Shown here piece by piece: positions 9,322 to 19,140 of a DNA stretch of 64,000 nt. The position numbers and the translations under genes are program-made. This DNA comes from Oculatella sp. LEGE 06141. Its GTDB lineage: Bacteria > Cyanobacteriota > Cyanobacteriia > Elainellales > Elainellaceae. The stretch is taken from assembly GCF_015207605.1 (NCBI RefSeq), contig NZ_JADEWO010000020.1, positions 1 through 64,000 of the forward strand, in the 5' to 3' direction. Each line of letters begins with the position of its first letter. Position 1 is the first letter of the stretch. The notes under the pieces were generated by a model, which was given only the letters and a program-made list of their open reading frames with translations, searched no databases and was not told the origin of the DNA.

Positions 9322-10293
9322 ATGTCTCAATTCAACGTTTTTATCACTCGTCAGCTCCCTGCTGACCTGAACCCATTACAACAAATCGCAACGGTCGAGG
9401 TTTGGCCAGAACGGCAACCTCCACCCTACGATCTGCTACTTGAGAAAACCAAATCGATCGACGGCTTGCTGTGTTTGCTCACCGATCGCGTCGATCGACA
9501 CCTGATCGATACCGGAACATCGTTGAAGGTCATCAGCCAACTAGCAGTGGGCTACGACAACATTGACATTGCAGCGGCAACGGCCAGAACTATTCCCGTT
9601 GGGCATACGCCCGATGTATTAACCAACGCAACGGCAGATTTTGCCTGGGCGCTGCTGATGGCAGCCGCACGGCGAGTGGTTGAGGGCGATCGCCTGACGC
9701 GAGCGGGGCAATGGCAAACCTGGGAACCCGATGTGCTGCTGGGGGCAACCATCACAGGTGCGACCCTGGGAATTGTTGGGCTGGGGCGCATCGGTCAGGC
9801 TGTAGCTCGACGCGCCCAGGGGTTTGAAATGCAGATTTTGTATACGGGCCACCGCAACCTGGAACTGGAGCGATCGCTCCGCGTTCAGTTCGTCCCGTTT
9901 GAGCAACTGCTGCACGAATCAGACTTTGTAACCATTCATGCTCCTTTAACAGCCGAAACCCACCACCTGTTTGGCGATCGCGCCTTTGCCCAAATGAAGC
10001 GATCGGCGATTCTGGTCAACACGGCGCGAGGTGCCATTGTTGACCCAGATGCACTGCATCGAGCGCTAACCCAGGGTGACATCGCGGCAGCGGCGTTAGA
10101 TGTGACAGAGCCAGAACCTATTCCCACCGCCAGCCCCCTGCTGACATTAGAGAACCTGATTGTTACGCCTCATATTGGTAGCGCTAGTCGCCAGACCCGA
10201 GAAAAGATGGCGCAGATGGCGATCGCCAACCTGATGGCGGGGTTAGGGGGCGATCGCTTGCCGCATTGTGTGAACCCTGAGGTTTACCAGTAG
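9322..10293 (+). CDS. D-2-hydroxyacid dehydrogenase (glyoxylate/hydroxypyruvate reductase type)
   Basis: This 323-residue NAD(P)-dependent reductase matches the GyaR/GhrB group. The dinucleotide-binding motif GLGRIGQAVARR starts near residue 153. The catalytic triad is visible as Arg236 in NTARGAIVD, Glu263 in DVTEPEPIP and His284 in TPHIGSAS. The motif VTIHAPLTAETHHL is also typical. In a cyanobacterium a likely role is reduction of glyoxylate or hydroxypyruvate in photorespiration, but substrate choice in this family cannot be read from motifs alone. It appears to be a single-gene unit, divergent from the lipase gene across 229 bp. Confidence 0.93.
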   Translation: MSQFNVFITRQLPADLNPLQQIATVEVWPERQPPPYDLLLEKTKSIDGLLCLLTDRVDRHLIDTGTSLKVISQLAVGYDNIDIAAATARTIPVGHTPDVLTNATADFAWALLMAAARRVVEGDRLTRAGQWQTWEPDVLLGATITGATLGIVGLGRIGQAVARRAQGFEMQILYTGHRNLELERSLRVQFVPFEQLLHESDFVTIHAPLTAETHHLFGDRAFAQMKRSAILVNTARGAIVDPDALHRALTQGDIAAAALDVTEPEPIPTASPLLTLENLIVTPHIGSASRQTREKMAQMAIANLMAGLGGDRLPHCVNPEVYQ

Positions 10294-11009
10294 AAAAAGA
10301 CGTGCATCAGGAACAACATTCTTGCGTTTTGCATACTGTTAGCTTGAAAGCACGCATTGGGCACTTATTGTAGAAGAAGAACTACCTGGACTAATCGTTT
10401 TCAATTGTTACAATCCTGAGTCATTTCTTTGCCACGCTCAAGATTGTTAGTAGGGATGTCGTTTATCACGATAACGGCTGACTGATGACTGTCTCTATTT
10501 ACCGTCTCTGTTATCTGGAGAGCTATGGAACGCTAGAGATTAGAGGATGGTTTAAAGCTGCGGAGCCTCGCTCGAAGCCTCTAATGTCAGGCTGCGACCT
10601 GAGCGCTCAGCCAAACGGGGAATTTAACCTCTTTATGGTTCAAATTCTCTCCCATCCTGGGAGGTTCAGGAGGCAAATGCATCCCATTTGCTACCGTTCA
10701 ACCATCTAACGTGACTCACGCAACCCAGCTTCATTTAAATGTAGAGGACGTTTGGTAAGCATCGCTTTAATCTCCACGAGAACGGAAGCGGCTCAACAAC
10801 CAGTCAGCCTCCTGTCAGGGTGTGCATTGGGCAGCTAACCTCTGAAGCAGACCGGAATTTGTGTCCGTCGCTTGCTTGCCGCAGGGTATACCACGCTCCT
10901 ATCAACACTTCGATCGGGGATCGGGCTACATGTAGACATCTCAAACATCCTCTCAAGAGCAGCCGTTGCAATTCACCCGTTGCAACGTTTTATTCATGAA
11001 GGAGATGAT
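10294..11009. other. Intergenic region before pntA
   Basis: These 716 bp hold no supported gene. A degenerate copy of the palindromic repeat family lies at 10540-10709. The pntA frame is open upstream of its start but without gene-like sequence, and the ribosome binding site GGAG at 11001-11004 marks the real start. Confidence 0.5.
10540..10709. repeat. Degenerate palindromic repeat, family 2, copy B
   Basis: The termini TTAGAGGATGGTTTAAA (10540-10556) and GTTCAACCATCTAA (10696-10709) are imperfect inverted repeats. The interior has the family core read on the minus strand as GATGCATTTGCCTCCTGAA followed by CCTCCC and GGGAGA arms. It is longer and more diverged than the other copies and may contain an insertion. 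Confidence 0.4.
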
Positions 11010-12665
11010 ATGACATTAGATATTGCCAAAGACCGGGTAACGGATCAGCCTGCGGCGCGTGAAACCAAAACATCTAAAACGGTTGGTATTCCCAAAGAAG
11101 TGTACCCTGGCGAATGTCGAGTGGCTGTAACGCCTGATACGGCTAAAGTATTACAGAACCTTGGCTTTGATGTTGTGATCGAAGCAGGAGCAGGTGAAGC
11201 AGCCCACTTTTCAGATGATGCCTATCGGCAGGCTGGATGTCAGGTGGTTGACGGTGCAACGGTATGGCGATCGGCAGATATTATCCTTAAAGTTCGTCCG
11301 CCAGATCTGCACCCGACGTTCCAGCAGCACGAAGTTGAGTTACTGCCAGAAGGTAGCACCCTGATTAGCTTCATTTATCCAGCCCAAAATCCAGACCTGC
11401 TAAAACAGTTAGCCGATCGCAAAGCCACGGTTCTGGCAATGGATACGATTCCGCGCATCACTCGCGCACAAACGATGGATGCCCTGAGTTCAATGGCGAA
11501 TCTGGCAGGCTATCGGGCGGTGGTTGAGGCCGCTAATCACTTTGGCCGCTTCTTTACCGGACAAATTACCGCTGCCGGAAAAGTGCCGCCTGCTAAGGTT
11601 CTCGTCATTGGAGCAGGCGTAGCAGGGCTGGCCGCGATCGCCACCGCTAAAGGACTGGGGGCGATCGTTCGCGCCTTTGATACTCGTCCCGTGGTGAAAG
11701 AACAGGTTGAGAGCCTTGGAGCCGAATTTCTTGAACTGCATGTCGCTGAGGATGGCACTGGTTCAGGCGGGTATGCCAAAGAAATGAGCGACGCTTACAT
11801 CACCGCAGAAATGGAACTGTTTGCCGCGCAAGCAAAAGACGTAGATATTATCATTACCACCGCATTAATTCCCGGCAAGAAATCTCCGGTGTTAATTACA
11901 CAAGACATGGTGGAGAGTATGAAACAAGGCTCTGTCATTGTGGATTTAGCGGCAGAACAGGGCGGCAACTGCGCCATGACCAAACCAGGGGACGTTTACC
12001 GCTACCATGACATCACTATCGTTGGTTTGACCGATCTACCCAGCCGCATGGCACAACAAGCCAGCCAACTGTACGGCACCAACCTCTGTCATCTGCTGCG
12101 GGAAATGGGTGGGGGGCATGAGTACGCTATTCATCTTGATGACGATGTGATTCAGGGGGCGCTGGTGCTTCACAACGGCGCGATCGTCTGGCCGCCAGTG
12201 AAGAAGGTTGGCGGAACGGCAGGCGATCGACCCGATGTAGCCGCAAAAAAGCCGGCACCAGAGAGCGATCGCCCTCAACTTAGCCCACCGCTGGCCCCAA
12301 CGAAGCCATCCGCTCAACCCATCCGCGACTTCATCTGGCTACCCCTGGCAGGCTTGGCGCTCCTCGGCATTGGCATTGGGGCACCCGCATCCTTTTTGTC
12401 TCACTTCACGGTCTTTGTTCTAGCTTGCTTCATTGGCTGGCAGGTTATCTGGAATGTAAAACCCGCACTGCATACTCCGTTAATGAGTGTGACCAATGCT
12501 ATCAGCGGCATTATTATCATCGGCGGTATGCTACAAATCGCGGGCGGGTTGGATTCTCCAACTACTATTTTGGGGGCGATCGCTATCTTCATCGGCGCAA
12601 TCAACATTGCTGGCGGCTTCTGGGTCACGCAACGGATGCTCAGAATGTTTCAGAAGGACGGATAA
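11010..12665 (+). CDS. pntA: NAD(P) transhydrogenase alpha subunit
   Basis: This 551-residue protein is the alpha subunit of the proton-translocating transhydrogenase, which exchanges hydride between NADH and NADP+ at the expense of the proton gradient. Residues 20-400 form the NAD(H)-binding domain I, with [17 protein letters not shown] near the start, the nucleotide motif [20 protein letters not shown] and the RTQD-like loop region after FDTRPVV. A Pro-rich linker at about 405-445 leads to four membrane helices at the C-terminus. The single chain resembles the E. coli PntA layout. The start at 11010 is set by GGAG five bases upstream and alignment with the family; the open frame before it is not family-like. 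pntB follows after 44 bp. Confidence 0.95.
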   Translation: MTLDIAKDRVTDQPAARETKTSKTVGIPKEVYPGECRVAVTPDTAKVLQNLGFDVVIEAGAGEAAHFSDDAYRQAGCQVVDGATVWRSADIILKVRPPDLHPTFQQHEVELLPEGSTLISFIYPAQNPDLLKQLADRKATVLAMDTIPRITRAQTMDALSSMANLAGYRAVVEAANHFGRFFTGQITAAGKVPPAKVLVIGAGVAGLAAIATAKGLGAIVRAFDTRPVVKEQVESLGAEFLELHVAEDGTGSGGYAKEMSDAYITAEMELFAAQAKDVDIIITTALIPGKKSPVLITQDMVESMKQGSVIVDLAAEQGGNCAMTKPGDVYRYHDITIVGLTDLPSRMAQQASQLYGTNLCHLLREMGGGHEYAIHLDDDVIQGALVLHNGAIVWPPVKKVGGTAGDRPDVAAKKPAPESDRPQLSPPLAPTKPSAQPIRDFIWLPLAGLALLGIGIGAPASFLSHFTVFVLACFIGWQVIWNVKPALHTPLMSVTNAISGIIIIGGMLQIAGGLDSPTTILGAIAIFIGAINIAGGFWVTQRMLRMFQKDG

Positions 12666-12709
12666 GAAGCGGGTCGAGACTATCAGGGAAATAGAGGAGA
12701 GAGAAACCC

Positions 12710-14152
12710 ATGTCAAATATGTTATCAGTGGCCTACATTGCAGCAAGTGCCTTGTTTATTCTAAGCCTGGGTGGATTATCCGATCAGGAAACGGCTCGAA
12801 AAGGCAACGCCTATGGCATCATCGGGATGCTCATTGCTCTGGTGGCAACGGCATTCTCAGCCAGCGGGACACGATACGACATTTTAGGAACCGTGGTCAT
12901 ACCGGGGGCAATCATTGGGGCGATCGTGGCCTCCCGGGTCGCCATGACATCCATGCCAGAACTGGTCGCCATTCTGCATAGTTTTGTCGGTGCGGCAGCG
13001 GTGCTGGTGGGACTTGCCAATTATTTGCAACCGGATCGATCGCTGATTGGGGTTGAGGCTACCATTCATCAGGTAGAAATCTTTGTCGGTGTGTTCATTG
13101 GTGCGATCACCTTTACGGGTTCAGTGATTGCCTTTGGCAAACTGCGCGGCTTAATTAGCAGTAAACCGTTGCTGCTTCCGGCTCGTCATCTGCTGAATTT
13201 GAGTATCCTTGCTCTCTCGGTGTGGATGGGCTTTCTGTTTATGGGCGTTGAAGCACCCAATGGACTACAACCGCTGTTGATTATGACCGCGATCGCCTCT
13301 CTATTGGGCATCCATTTAGTAATGGCGATCGGCGGGGCAGATATGCCCGTGGTGATCTCGATGCTCAACAGTTACTCAGGCTGGGCAGCAGCAGCAGCAG
13401 GCTTTATGCTATCCAACGATTTGCTGATTATCACCGGAGCCCTGGTGGGCAGTAGCGGCGCTATCCTCAGCTACATTATGTGTCGTGCCATGAACCGCTC
13501 ATTCATCAGCGTCATTTTGGGTGGGTTTGGTACAACGGCAGCCGCTAGCCAGAGTAACCTGTCTGCGACTGGGGCTGTAACCACAACGACGGTTGCAGAC
13601 GTGGTTCAGGTGATAAATTCGGCTAAACGGGTGATCATTGTTCCTGGTTATGGCATGGCAGTGGCACAGGCACAGCATGGAGTATCGGCCTTAATGAAGC
13701 ACCTGCGCGATCGCGGTGTTCAGGTTCGGTTTGGCATTCATCCAGTCGCGGGACGGATGCCGGGACACATGAACGTGTTGCTGGCTGAGGCAAAGGTGCC
13801 CTACGATCTTGTACTGGAATTGGATGAAATCAATTCAGACTTTGCCACCACGGATCTGGTGCTGGTGATTGGAGCCAATGATACGGTCAATCCGAGTGCG
13901 TTGGAAGATCCCAATAGTGCGATCGCTGGCATGCCCGTACTGGAAGTGTGGAACGCTAAAACGGTCGTGGTGCTGAAGCGAAGCCTGGCGAGCGGCTATG
14001 CAGGTGTTGAAAATCCACTGTTTTATAAACAGAATACCCGCCTGTTATTTGGAGATGCGAAGCAGAATGTGGATGCGATCGCCGCTCAATTGTCCCAGAA
14101 CCGTGAGGTAAACCAGGGTAGCCTACAGGCCGTTCCTGAAGTGGTGGTCTAA
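12710..14152 (+). CDS. pntB: NAD(P) transhydrogenase beta subunit
   Basis: The 480-residue beta subunit supplies the remaining membrane helices and the NADP(H)-binding domain III. Roughly nine hydrophobic helices occupy residues 1-260, followed by the Rossmann-like domain with [36 protein letters not shown] and the conserved [16 protein letters not shown] just upstream of the ATG is a good ribosome binding site. It forms an operon with pntA. The last base of its stop codon coincides with the left end of an insertion sequence, so the extreme C-terminus (EVVV) and the natural 3' untranslated region may have been changed by the insertion. Confidence 0.96.
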   Translation: MSNMLSVAYIAASALFILSLGGLSDQETARKGNAYGIIGMLIALVATAFSASGTRYDILGTVVIPGAIIGAIVASRVAMTSMPELVAILHSFVGAAAVLVGLANYLQPDRSLIGVEATIHQVEIFVGVFIGAITFTGSVIAFGKLRGLISSKPLLLPARHLLNLSILALSVWMGFLFMGVEAPNGLQPLLIMTAIASLLGIHLVMAIGGADMPVVISMLNSYSGWAAAAAGFMLSNDLLIITGALVGSSGAILSYIMCRAMNRSFISVILGGFGTTAAASQSNLSATGAVTTTTVADVVQVINSAKRVIIVPGYGMAVAQAQHGVSALMKHLRDRGVQVRFGIHPVAGRMPGHMNVLLAEAKVPYDLVLELDEINSDFATTDLVLVIGANDTVNPSALEDPNSAIAGMPVLEVWNAKTVVVLKRSLASGYAGVENPLFYKQNTRLLFGDAKQNVDAIAAQLSQNREVNQGSLQAVPEVVV

Positions 14153-15112
14153 GAGCGCATTTCTAAAAAAAGTTGAAGTGAGATGCAAGTGAACGCTAGA
14201 GCGACCAGGATAGAACAGTGGTTACTCTGGAGTTGGAAACAATGGTGCTCTGAGCCAAAACTCGTCCGTTCTACCGAGCCAAAGAACGAGTTGCTAAGCG
14301 CTATAGCAGCGATTTGACAGACCAAGAATGGGAAGTCATTCGTCCCCTGTTGCCTCCTCCACGTCAAGGTCGAGGACGTAAATGGGAAGTTGATGAACGA
14401 GAGATCCTCAATGGCATCTTCTATCAACTACGTAACGGGTGTATCTGGAGTGACCTCCCTACAGATCTTCTAGCTTGGCAGACGGTATACAAGTATTTCC
14501 GGCGTTGGCAACGCAAGGGGGTGTGGCAGCAGATTCATGACCAATTGCGGCAATCAGTGCGGGTTTCAGTGGGGAAGAATCCTCATGCCAGTGCGGGTAG
14601 CATTGATAGTCAAAGCGTCAAAACGACGGAAAAAAGGGGGAAGTCTACGGCTTCGACGGTGGCAAACTAATCAAAGGACGAAAACGCTTTATTTTGGTAG
14701 ATACGCTCGGACTGCTGATCTCGGTGTTGATGATCAATGCCAATTGCTCGGAACAAAAAGGAGGTGTGTTTGTGGTTCATAAAATGGCTCCAGCAGACTC
14801 AGGGTCACTGCAATTGATTTGGGTCGATCAGGGTTATCAAGGCGAGAACTTTGCGCGGGTTGTGGGGCAGTTATGTGGGGCAACAGTAGAGGTTGTTAAG
14901 CGCTCTGAGGCAGGATTTGTGATCTTGCCCAAGCGGTGGATTGTGGAGCGTACTTTCGGTTGGCTTAGTCAGAATCGACGGTTGAGCAAAGATTATGAAC
15001 TCCTACCAGAGATGAGCGAGGCGATGATTCAAGGCGCGATGATTCGCTTAATGCTGCAACGTTTAGGTGGACAGCAGGAAGTGATTTAATCGTTTATTTA
15101 TAAATACGCTCT
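14152..15112 (+). mobile_element. IS5-family insertion sequence, about 961 bp
   Basis: The element is bounded by imperfect inverted repeats of 20 bp with about 17 matches: the left end starts AGAGCGCATTTC at 14152 and the right end, read inward, starts AGAGCGTATTTA at 15112. It encodes one DDE transposase split over two frames. No clear target duplication is visible: the flanks are TCTA on the left and CAAC on the right. The left end touches the pntB stop codon and the right end enters an open frame that looks like the tail of another gene. Confidence 0.85.
14314..15089 (+). CDS. IS5-family transposase, expressed by -1 frameshift or broken
   Basis: The first frame (14314-14670) gives LTDQEWEVIRPLLPPPRQGR and the first catalytic Asp in SIDSQSVKTTEK. 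The second frame continues with YGFDGGKLIKGRKRFILVDT, the second Asp in WVDQGYQGE and the Glu in RWIVERTFGWL. The frames are joined at an A6G5 run at 14630-14640, where a -1 slip restores the family sequence; many IS5-type elements use programmed slippage at such runs. An ATG at 14242 in the first frame is followed three codons later by TGA at 14251, whereas the frame after it is family-like from about 14254. Translation must therefore begin at the TTG at 14314 or the copy carries a nonsense mutation. Whether it is active is uncertain. Confidence 0.85.
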
Positions 15113-15113
15113 C

Positions 15114-15470
15114 AACCTGCTGAAGTGGACAGAACTTTTAGCGGTGATGCTGGCATTAGAAAATCAGAAGCATACTACACGAATTATAAAGTTGGCATTA
15201 GCGATGAGTTTATATTTAACCTCCAGGTTAATAAAATCCGCCAAGCTAAATTCCAGTTTAGAAATAATTCAATTAGTAGAACAGAGCTGCTTATCGGTTT
15301 CAACTCAACATTGGTTATGTGGTGAGGCTGGTATTGAGCTTGAAATACCCAAGCTATTTCGCTTAGCACTTCAGAATGAAGATGAAAACCTCAGGAAGTC
15401 TGCCGCCGTTACTCTAACAAAATTTCCTAGTGAAGTGCGTTCACCTGAATTGAATGACCAAACGTTCTAG
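15114..15470 (+). pseudogene. Possible 3' remnant of a helical (HEAT-like) protein gene next to the IS
   Basis: The frame is open from the IS right end to a TAG at 15468-15470. Start codons occur inside it at 15144 (GTG) and 15147 (ATG), without a good ribosome binding site. The product is helical, with a HEAT-like segment LFRLALQNEDENLRKSAAVT. Because the frame continues without a break into the IS boundary, I read it as the tail of a longer gene cut by the insertion. It could also be a short independent gene of about 107 residues. There is no family assignment. Confidence 0.35.
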
Positions 15471-15644
15471 CTCATCGTTGTGCTTATCTCAACAACCAGT
15501 TGTAACCTATTTTCCTCTCAAGGAGGTGACACGCACCCGATCTAAAGTTCATCAAATCAGCGACATTCGACCTAAGAGGCGATCGCAAATAGCCACAATT
15601 TGGGAAACTTAACATTAAACAGAAATTCTCATCGGAGGCAGAGT

Positions 15645-16046
15645 ATGTCACTTCGTGTTCTAGCAGCCGCTTTGCTTTTGGCTGTTTTTTGTTTTGTTTC
15701 TCCCGCTCAGGCCGCAACCCCTGATCACCTGACCCAACTCCTCGAACAACGACACTGCATCAACTGCGACTTGCAAGGTGCCGACCTCAAAAACCAGGAT
15801 TTGCGTGGGGTTAACCTCACTCGCGCCAATCTAGCAGATGCCGACTTGTCTGGTGCCAACATGATGGCTGTGATCCTCAAAGATGCCAACTTGAAAGGAG
15901 CCAAGCTCGATCGCGCTAATCTAATGGTGGTTGACTTCACAGGTGCCGACCTGGCAGGCGCTACAATGAGCGGCACGAGCCTAAGCTCGTCTAGAATTTG
16001 CCACACCACATCGCCCAACGGCAAAATACATGATCGAGACTGCTAA
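15645..16046 (+). CDS. Exported pentapeptide repeat protein
   Basis: The 133-residue product has a signal peptide (VLAAALLLAVFCFVSPAQA) and about 14 pentapeptide units of the A(D/N)Lxx type from residue 40 onward, such as ANLADADLSGANMM. Such repeats fold into a right-handed beta-helix. Many cyanobacterial members are exported to the periplasm or thylakoid lumen and their function is mostly unknown. A cysteine pair (CINC) lies before the repeats. The ATG at 15645 is chosen because the signal peptide begins there and GGAGG precedes it. trm1 starts 6 bp downstream, so the two are probably co-transcribed, perhaps only by proximity. Confidence 0.88.
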   Translation: MSLRVLAAALLLAVFCFVSPAQAATPDHLTQLLEQRHCINCDLQGADLKNQDLRGVNLTRANLADADLSGANMMAVILKDANLKGAKLDRANLMVVDFTGADLAGATMSGTSLSSSRICHTTSPNGKIHDRDC

Positions 16047-16052
16047 CACCCC

Positions 16053-17162
16053 ATGACTATCAATGCCACTGAGCAGGTAGAAGGTAAAGCCACATTTAAG
16101 GTGGGTAATGCTTTCTTCCGCACCACTAGCCAGGTGGCACGAGATCTGGGGGTTTTAGCCGCCGCAACCCATCAAGCTAAAACGAATCGTCTGCGAGTGT
16201 TAGATGTAATGGCGGGTTGCGGTGTACGATCGCTGCGCTATTGGTTAGAGGCTCAGGCAGACTGGGTCTGGACAAACGAAGGCAATCCAGATATTAGTCC
16301 CACCCTGCAACACAACCTGGCGCGCGCGATCGCTACAGGACATGGACAGTTAACTCACTTAGACGCCAATCGCGTTTTCTTTGACTGCTACAACCGCAGC
16401 GACTATTACGATCTGGTTGATGTCGATTGTTTTGGCTCAGCCGCACCTTACCTCAGCACCAGTTTGTGGGCGATCGCCCTGGGTGGCTTGCTTTACCTCA
16501 CCAGCACCGATGGACGTACCGCAACCGGACACTTGCCCAACGGTAGCCTTCAAGTATATTCCGCCTATGCTCGATCGCACCCCGCCGCCCACGAACAGGG
16601 GTTGCGGTTGTTAATTGGCAGCGTGCAGCAGCAAGCCGCAAGCCGGGGATTTGGGGTCGAACCTGTATTCTCCTTATTCCTGGGACAGTCCTACCGCGTT
16701 ATGCTGCGTCTGGTGGCAACACCAGCATTAACCGCTCAAAACTACGGCTTTCTGGGTTACTGTCACCACTGTGGTAATTATCAAACCATCGACTGGCGAA
16801 AACTGGGCCGAGCTATCTGTCTGCATGACCAAAAGCCGCTGACACTGAGTGGCCCAATGTGGTTAGGTTCGTTGCACCATCCACGTCAACTCCAGCAGTA
16901 TGTTGAACTGGCAGCAATTTGGGGTTGGCCAGATCGAATCTCATTACTCAACCTGATGAAGGCAGAGGCAGCAATGCCGCCGTATTTCTATCAACTTGGA
17001 GAGGTTGGGCGACGCGGCAAACTGGATATTCCAAAGCGATCGCAGCTCATCCAGACGCTACAGGATATGGGATATCGTGCCAGCGCTACTCACATCACGG
17101 CTCAGGCCATTAAAACAGATGCTGACATTCGTACCTGTATTTTGGCAGCCCGCCAATGTTAA
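16053..17162 (+). CDS. trm1: tRNA (guanine-26-N2)-dimethyltransferase, Trm1 family
   Basis: This 369-residue SAM-dependent methyltransferase has motif I as VLDVMAGCGVRSLRYW near residue 50 and the catalytic-type motif DVDCFGSAAPYLS near 124, both diagnostic of Trm1. The C-terminal domain carries a CHHC pair near residue 237, matching the zinc-binding insertion of the family. Trm1 forms m2G and m2,2G at tRNA position 26; it is general in archaea and eukaryotes but limited in bacteria to groups including Aquifex and cyanobacteria. The gene lies 6 bp downstream of the pentapeptide protein gene. No feature suggests recent transfer: codon use and HIP1 sites match the neighbours. Confidence 0.92.
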   Translation: MTINATEQVEGKATFKVGNAFFRTTSQVARDLGVLAAATHQAKTNRLRVLDVMAGCGVRSLRYWLEAQADWVWTNEGNPDISPTLQHNLARAIATGHGQLTHLDANRVFFDCYNRSDYYDLVDVDCFGSAAPYLSTSLWAIALGGLLYLTSTDGRTATGHLPNGSLQVYSAYARSHPAAHEQGLRLLIGSVQQQAASRGFGVEPVFSLFLGQSYRVMLRLVATPALTAQNYGFLGYCHHCGNYQTIDWRKLGRAICLHDQKPLTLSGPMWLGSLHHPRQLQQYVELAAIWGWPDRISLLNLMKAEAAMPPYFYQLGEVGRRGKLDIPKRSQLIQTLQDMGYRASATHITAQAIKTDADIRTCILAARQC

Positions 17163-17590
17163 TGAACCGGGCAGGAAGTTCACCAAGAGTTCACGATTAA
17201 CCCCCTGATTCGGGTAGCTACATCCGTAAAGTCACTTAGTACTCAGTACAATCGCACTTTACTGTCTACTGAGGTGCAGGCATATGGCTCTATTCAGACC
17301 ACTAGGACACTTACCAACATCGATCCGTACAGCACATTCACCCTCGCTGATATCGACTGTGGCAAGAGGCACAGTCCTAAGAAGTGTTTCGCTTCCAGGC
17401 CAGATGAACCTGCGGCTCATTAGCTGACTTTAGACCATCGTTCTCGCACGCGCCCTATCAGTTATCTCCTGTATTGGTCATTATTTATGCCCAAAGCCTA
17501 GCGGCCTGAGAATCACAGCACTGTTCTTTGCCAGTACCTCACTAGCAAGAGAGTGCTGAGATTTATCGTCAACCTTTGGTGAATTACACA
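17163..17590. other. Intergenic region, no gene seen
   Basis: These 428 bp contain no frame with gene-like sequence. They should hold the promoter of the lectin/RTX gene, but no clear consensus promoter or operator was found. Confidence 0.4.
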
Positions 17591-19012
17591 ATGGCTTCTT
17601 CTATCACGAACGACGGCATCATTACGCTCACCGACAATAAGCGCAATCAAGCCTCTTTTACCCTCTTCAACACCTCTCTCTCTTCAGCGGAAGGAATTTC
17701 AGTTTCGTTTGATTTTTACGCCTATGGCGGAACTGGAGCAGATGGATTTAGCTTCTTTTTGGTGGATGGCAGCCAGACTCCTACCCAACCCGGCGGTTTT
17801 GGAGGGGCTTTGGGCTATGCTCCCAAAGCTATCACTGGCAATCCTGGATTGGCAGGAGGCTATTTAGGAATTGGTTTTGACGAACATGGAAACTTCTCCA
17901 ATCCCGATGATGGACGGGTAGGTGGCCCAGGGTTTAAACCCGACGCGATCGCAGCCCGAGGCAGTCAGGCCACCAACTATACCTATCTCGCTGGAACCAA
18001 CACCCTTTCACCTGGGTTAGATAACCCCGACCCAAACGCCAATCGTGAAAACTCACGGAAGCGAGCGCAAATTGACCTGTCGCCCACAGGTCAGCTCAAA
18101 GTCCAGGTTGACCTGAACAACGATGGAGACTTTAATGACCCTGGCGAACAAGCGCTTGATTTCAACATTCGCAGTGTCAATACCAAAACTGGAGTGGTTG
18201 ATAACGGTGCCTTACCCACGACGCTAAAGTTTGGCTTTGCGGGGGCATCTGGCGAAAAAACCAACTTTCATGAAGTAGGCAACATCCAGATTAGAACGGC
18301 CAACAGCACGCCAATTTCAACAACAGGCGGCATGATTGTCGGCAATCCGGCCAATCTCGACCTGGTTGTGTTTGGGACTGAGGCCGATGACGTTTTGTCC
18401 GGCGGCAACGGCAATGACACCATCCACGGGTTAGCTGGCAAAGATACCTTGATGGGTGAAGCCGGTGACGACACCCTGATTGGCTACGGTGGCCGAGACA
18501 CCCTCTTGGGGAGTGGCGGTGCCGACATGCTGATTGGGGGTAAGGGTGGAGATACGCTAACAGGTGGTGCAGGTGCCGATCGCTTCGTCTACACGGCATC
18601 AACCAAACGAGGGGCGTTAAGCCAGTCGTTGCTGGCGGCCAACAAGCGCGATCAAATCACTGACTTTAACGCTAGACAAGGCGACAGAATTCAGCTTGAC
18701 TTCGACAACAACCTGGCTACTGCCAACCGTCCTAGAAACCTGTTTAATGCAGGCGTGCAAAACGTCAAAACGCTTCAGCAGGCCGTTCAAGCCTCCTATG
18801 CCGATAAGGATCAGCGCCAAAGCGGTCAGCAAGCATTGAAGGCCAATGAAGCCGTATTCTTCAAATTTAAGGGTCGTACTTATCTATCCGTTAACGATCA
18901 ACAGGTCGGGTTTGCAGCAAATCAAGACATGGTCATTGATGTCACGGGCATCAAGTTTGCCCCTGGCAATGCCAACGCGGGTGTCTTAACAGTAACCAAC
19001 TATTTCGTCTAA
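17591..19012 (+). CDS. Secreted L-type-lectin-like protein with RTX calcium-binding repeats
   Basis: The roughly 473-residue product starts with a beta-sandwich domain resembling bacterial L-type lectins: SFDFYAYGGTGADGFSFFL and GYLGIGFDEHGNF are typical. An acidic DLNNDGDFNDPGEQ stretch could bind calcium. From about residue 260 to 333 there are RTX nonapeptides (GGNGNDTIHG, GDDTLIGYGG), then a C-terminal domain of the kind that follows RTX repeats in type I-secreted proteins. No N-terminal signal peptide is present, consistent with type I secretion. The ATG at 17591 is the likely start; TTG and GTG codons lie just upstream and there is no strong ribosome binding site. A probable role is carbohydrate binding at the cell surface, but that is inference. 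Confidence 0.85.
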   Translation: MASSITNDGIITLTDNKRNQASFTLFNTSLSSAEGISVSFDFYAYGGTGADGFSFFLVDGSQTPTQPGGFGGALGYAPKAITGNPGLAGGYLGIGFDEHGNFSNPDDGRVGGPGFKPDAIAARGSQATNYTYLAGTNTLSPGLDNPDPNANRENSRKRAQIDLSPTGQLKVQVDLNNDGDFNDPGEQALDFNIRSVNTKTGVVDNGALPTTLKFGFAGASGEKTNFHEVGNIQIRTANSTPISTTGGMIVGNPANLDLVVFGTEADDVLSGGNGNDTIHGLAGKDTLMGEAGDDTLIGYGGRDTLLGSGGADMLIGGKGGDTLTGGAGADRFVYTASTKRGALSQSLLAANKRDQITDFNARQGDRIQLDFDNNLATANRPRNLFNAGVQNVKTLQQAVQASYADKDQRQSGQQALKANEAVFFKFKGRTYLSVNDQQVGFAANQDMVIDVTGIKFAPGNANAGVLTVTNYFV

Positions 19013-19030
19013 CGGTTCTTTCATTTAAAG

Positions 19031-19061
19031 AAAGAGGGCATGAGACACTCATGCCCTCTTT
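19031..19061. terminator. Intrinsic terminator, perfect 14-bp stem
   Basis: AAAGAGGGCATGAG (19031-19044), a three-base loop and the exact complement CTCATGCCCTCTTT (19048-19061) form a very stable hairpin. It lies between two convergent genes and is flanked by T-rich sequence on each strand, so it may work in both directions. Confidence 0.85.
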
Positions 19062-19140
19062 GCCTTTTAAATGAGTCGTAGCCCGATCGCATCAACGCTA
19101 CACCATCCCGGAAACTGGCCTTGTACAAGCGGCCTATTCT

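Noticed and set aside
10637-10660. tRNA T-arm-like sequence GGTTCAAATTC
   Set aside because: No acceptor stem or anticodon arm can be formed around it; it is part of a repeat element.
10872-11009. N-terminal extension of pntA
   Set aside because: The extra residues are not family-like, and GGAG precedes the ATG at 11010.
12496-12981. 161-codon plus-strand frame
   Set aside because: It overlaps the pntA-pntB junction in another frame and has no family-like sequence.
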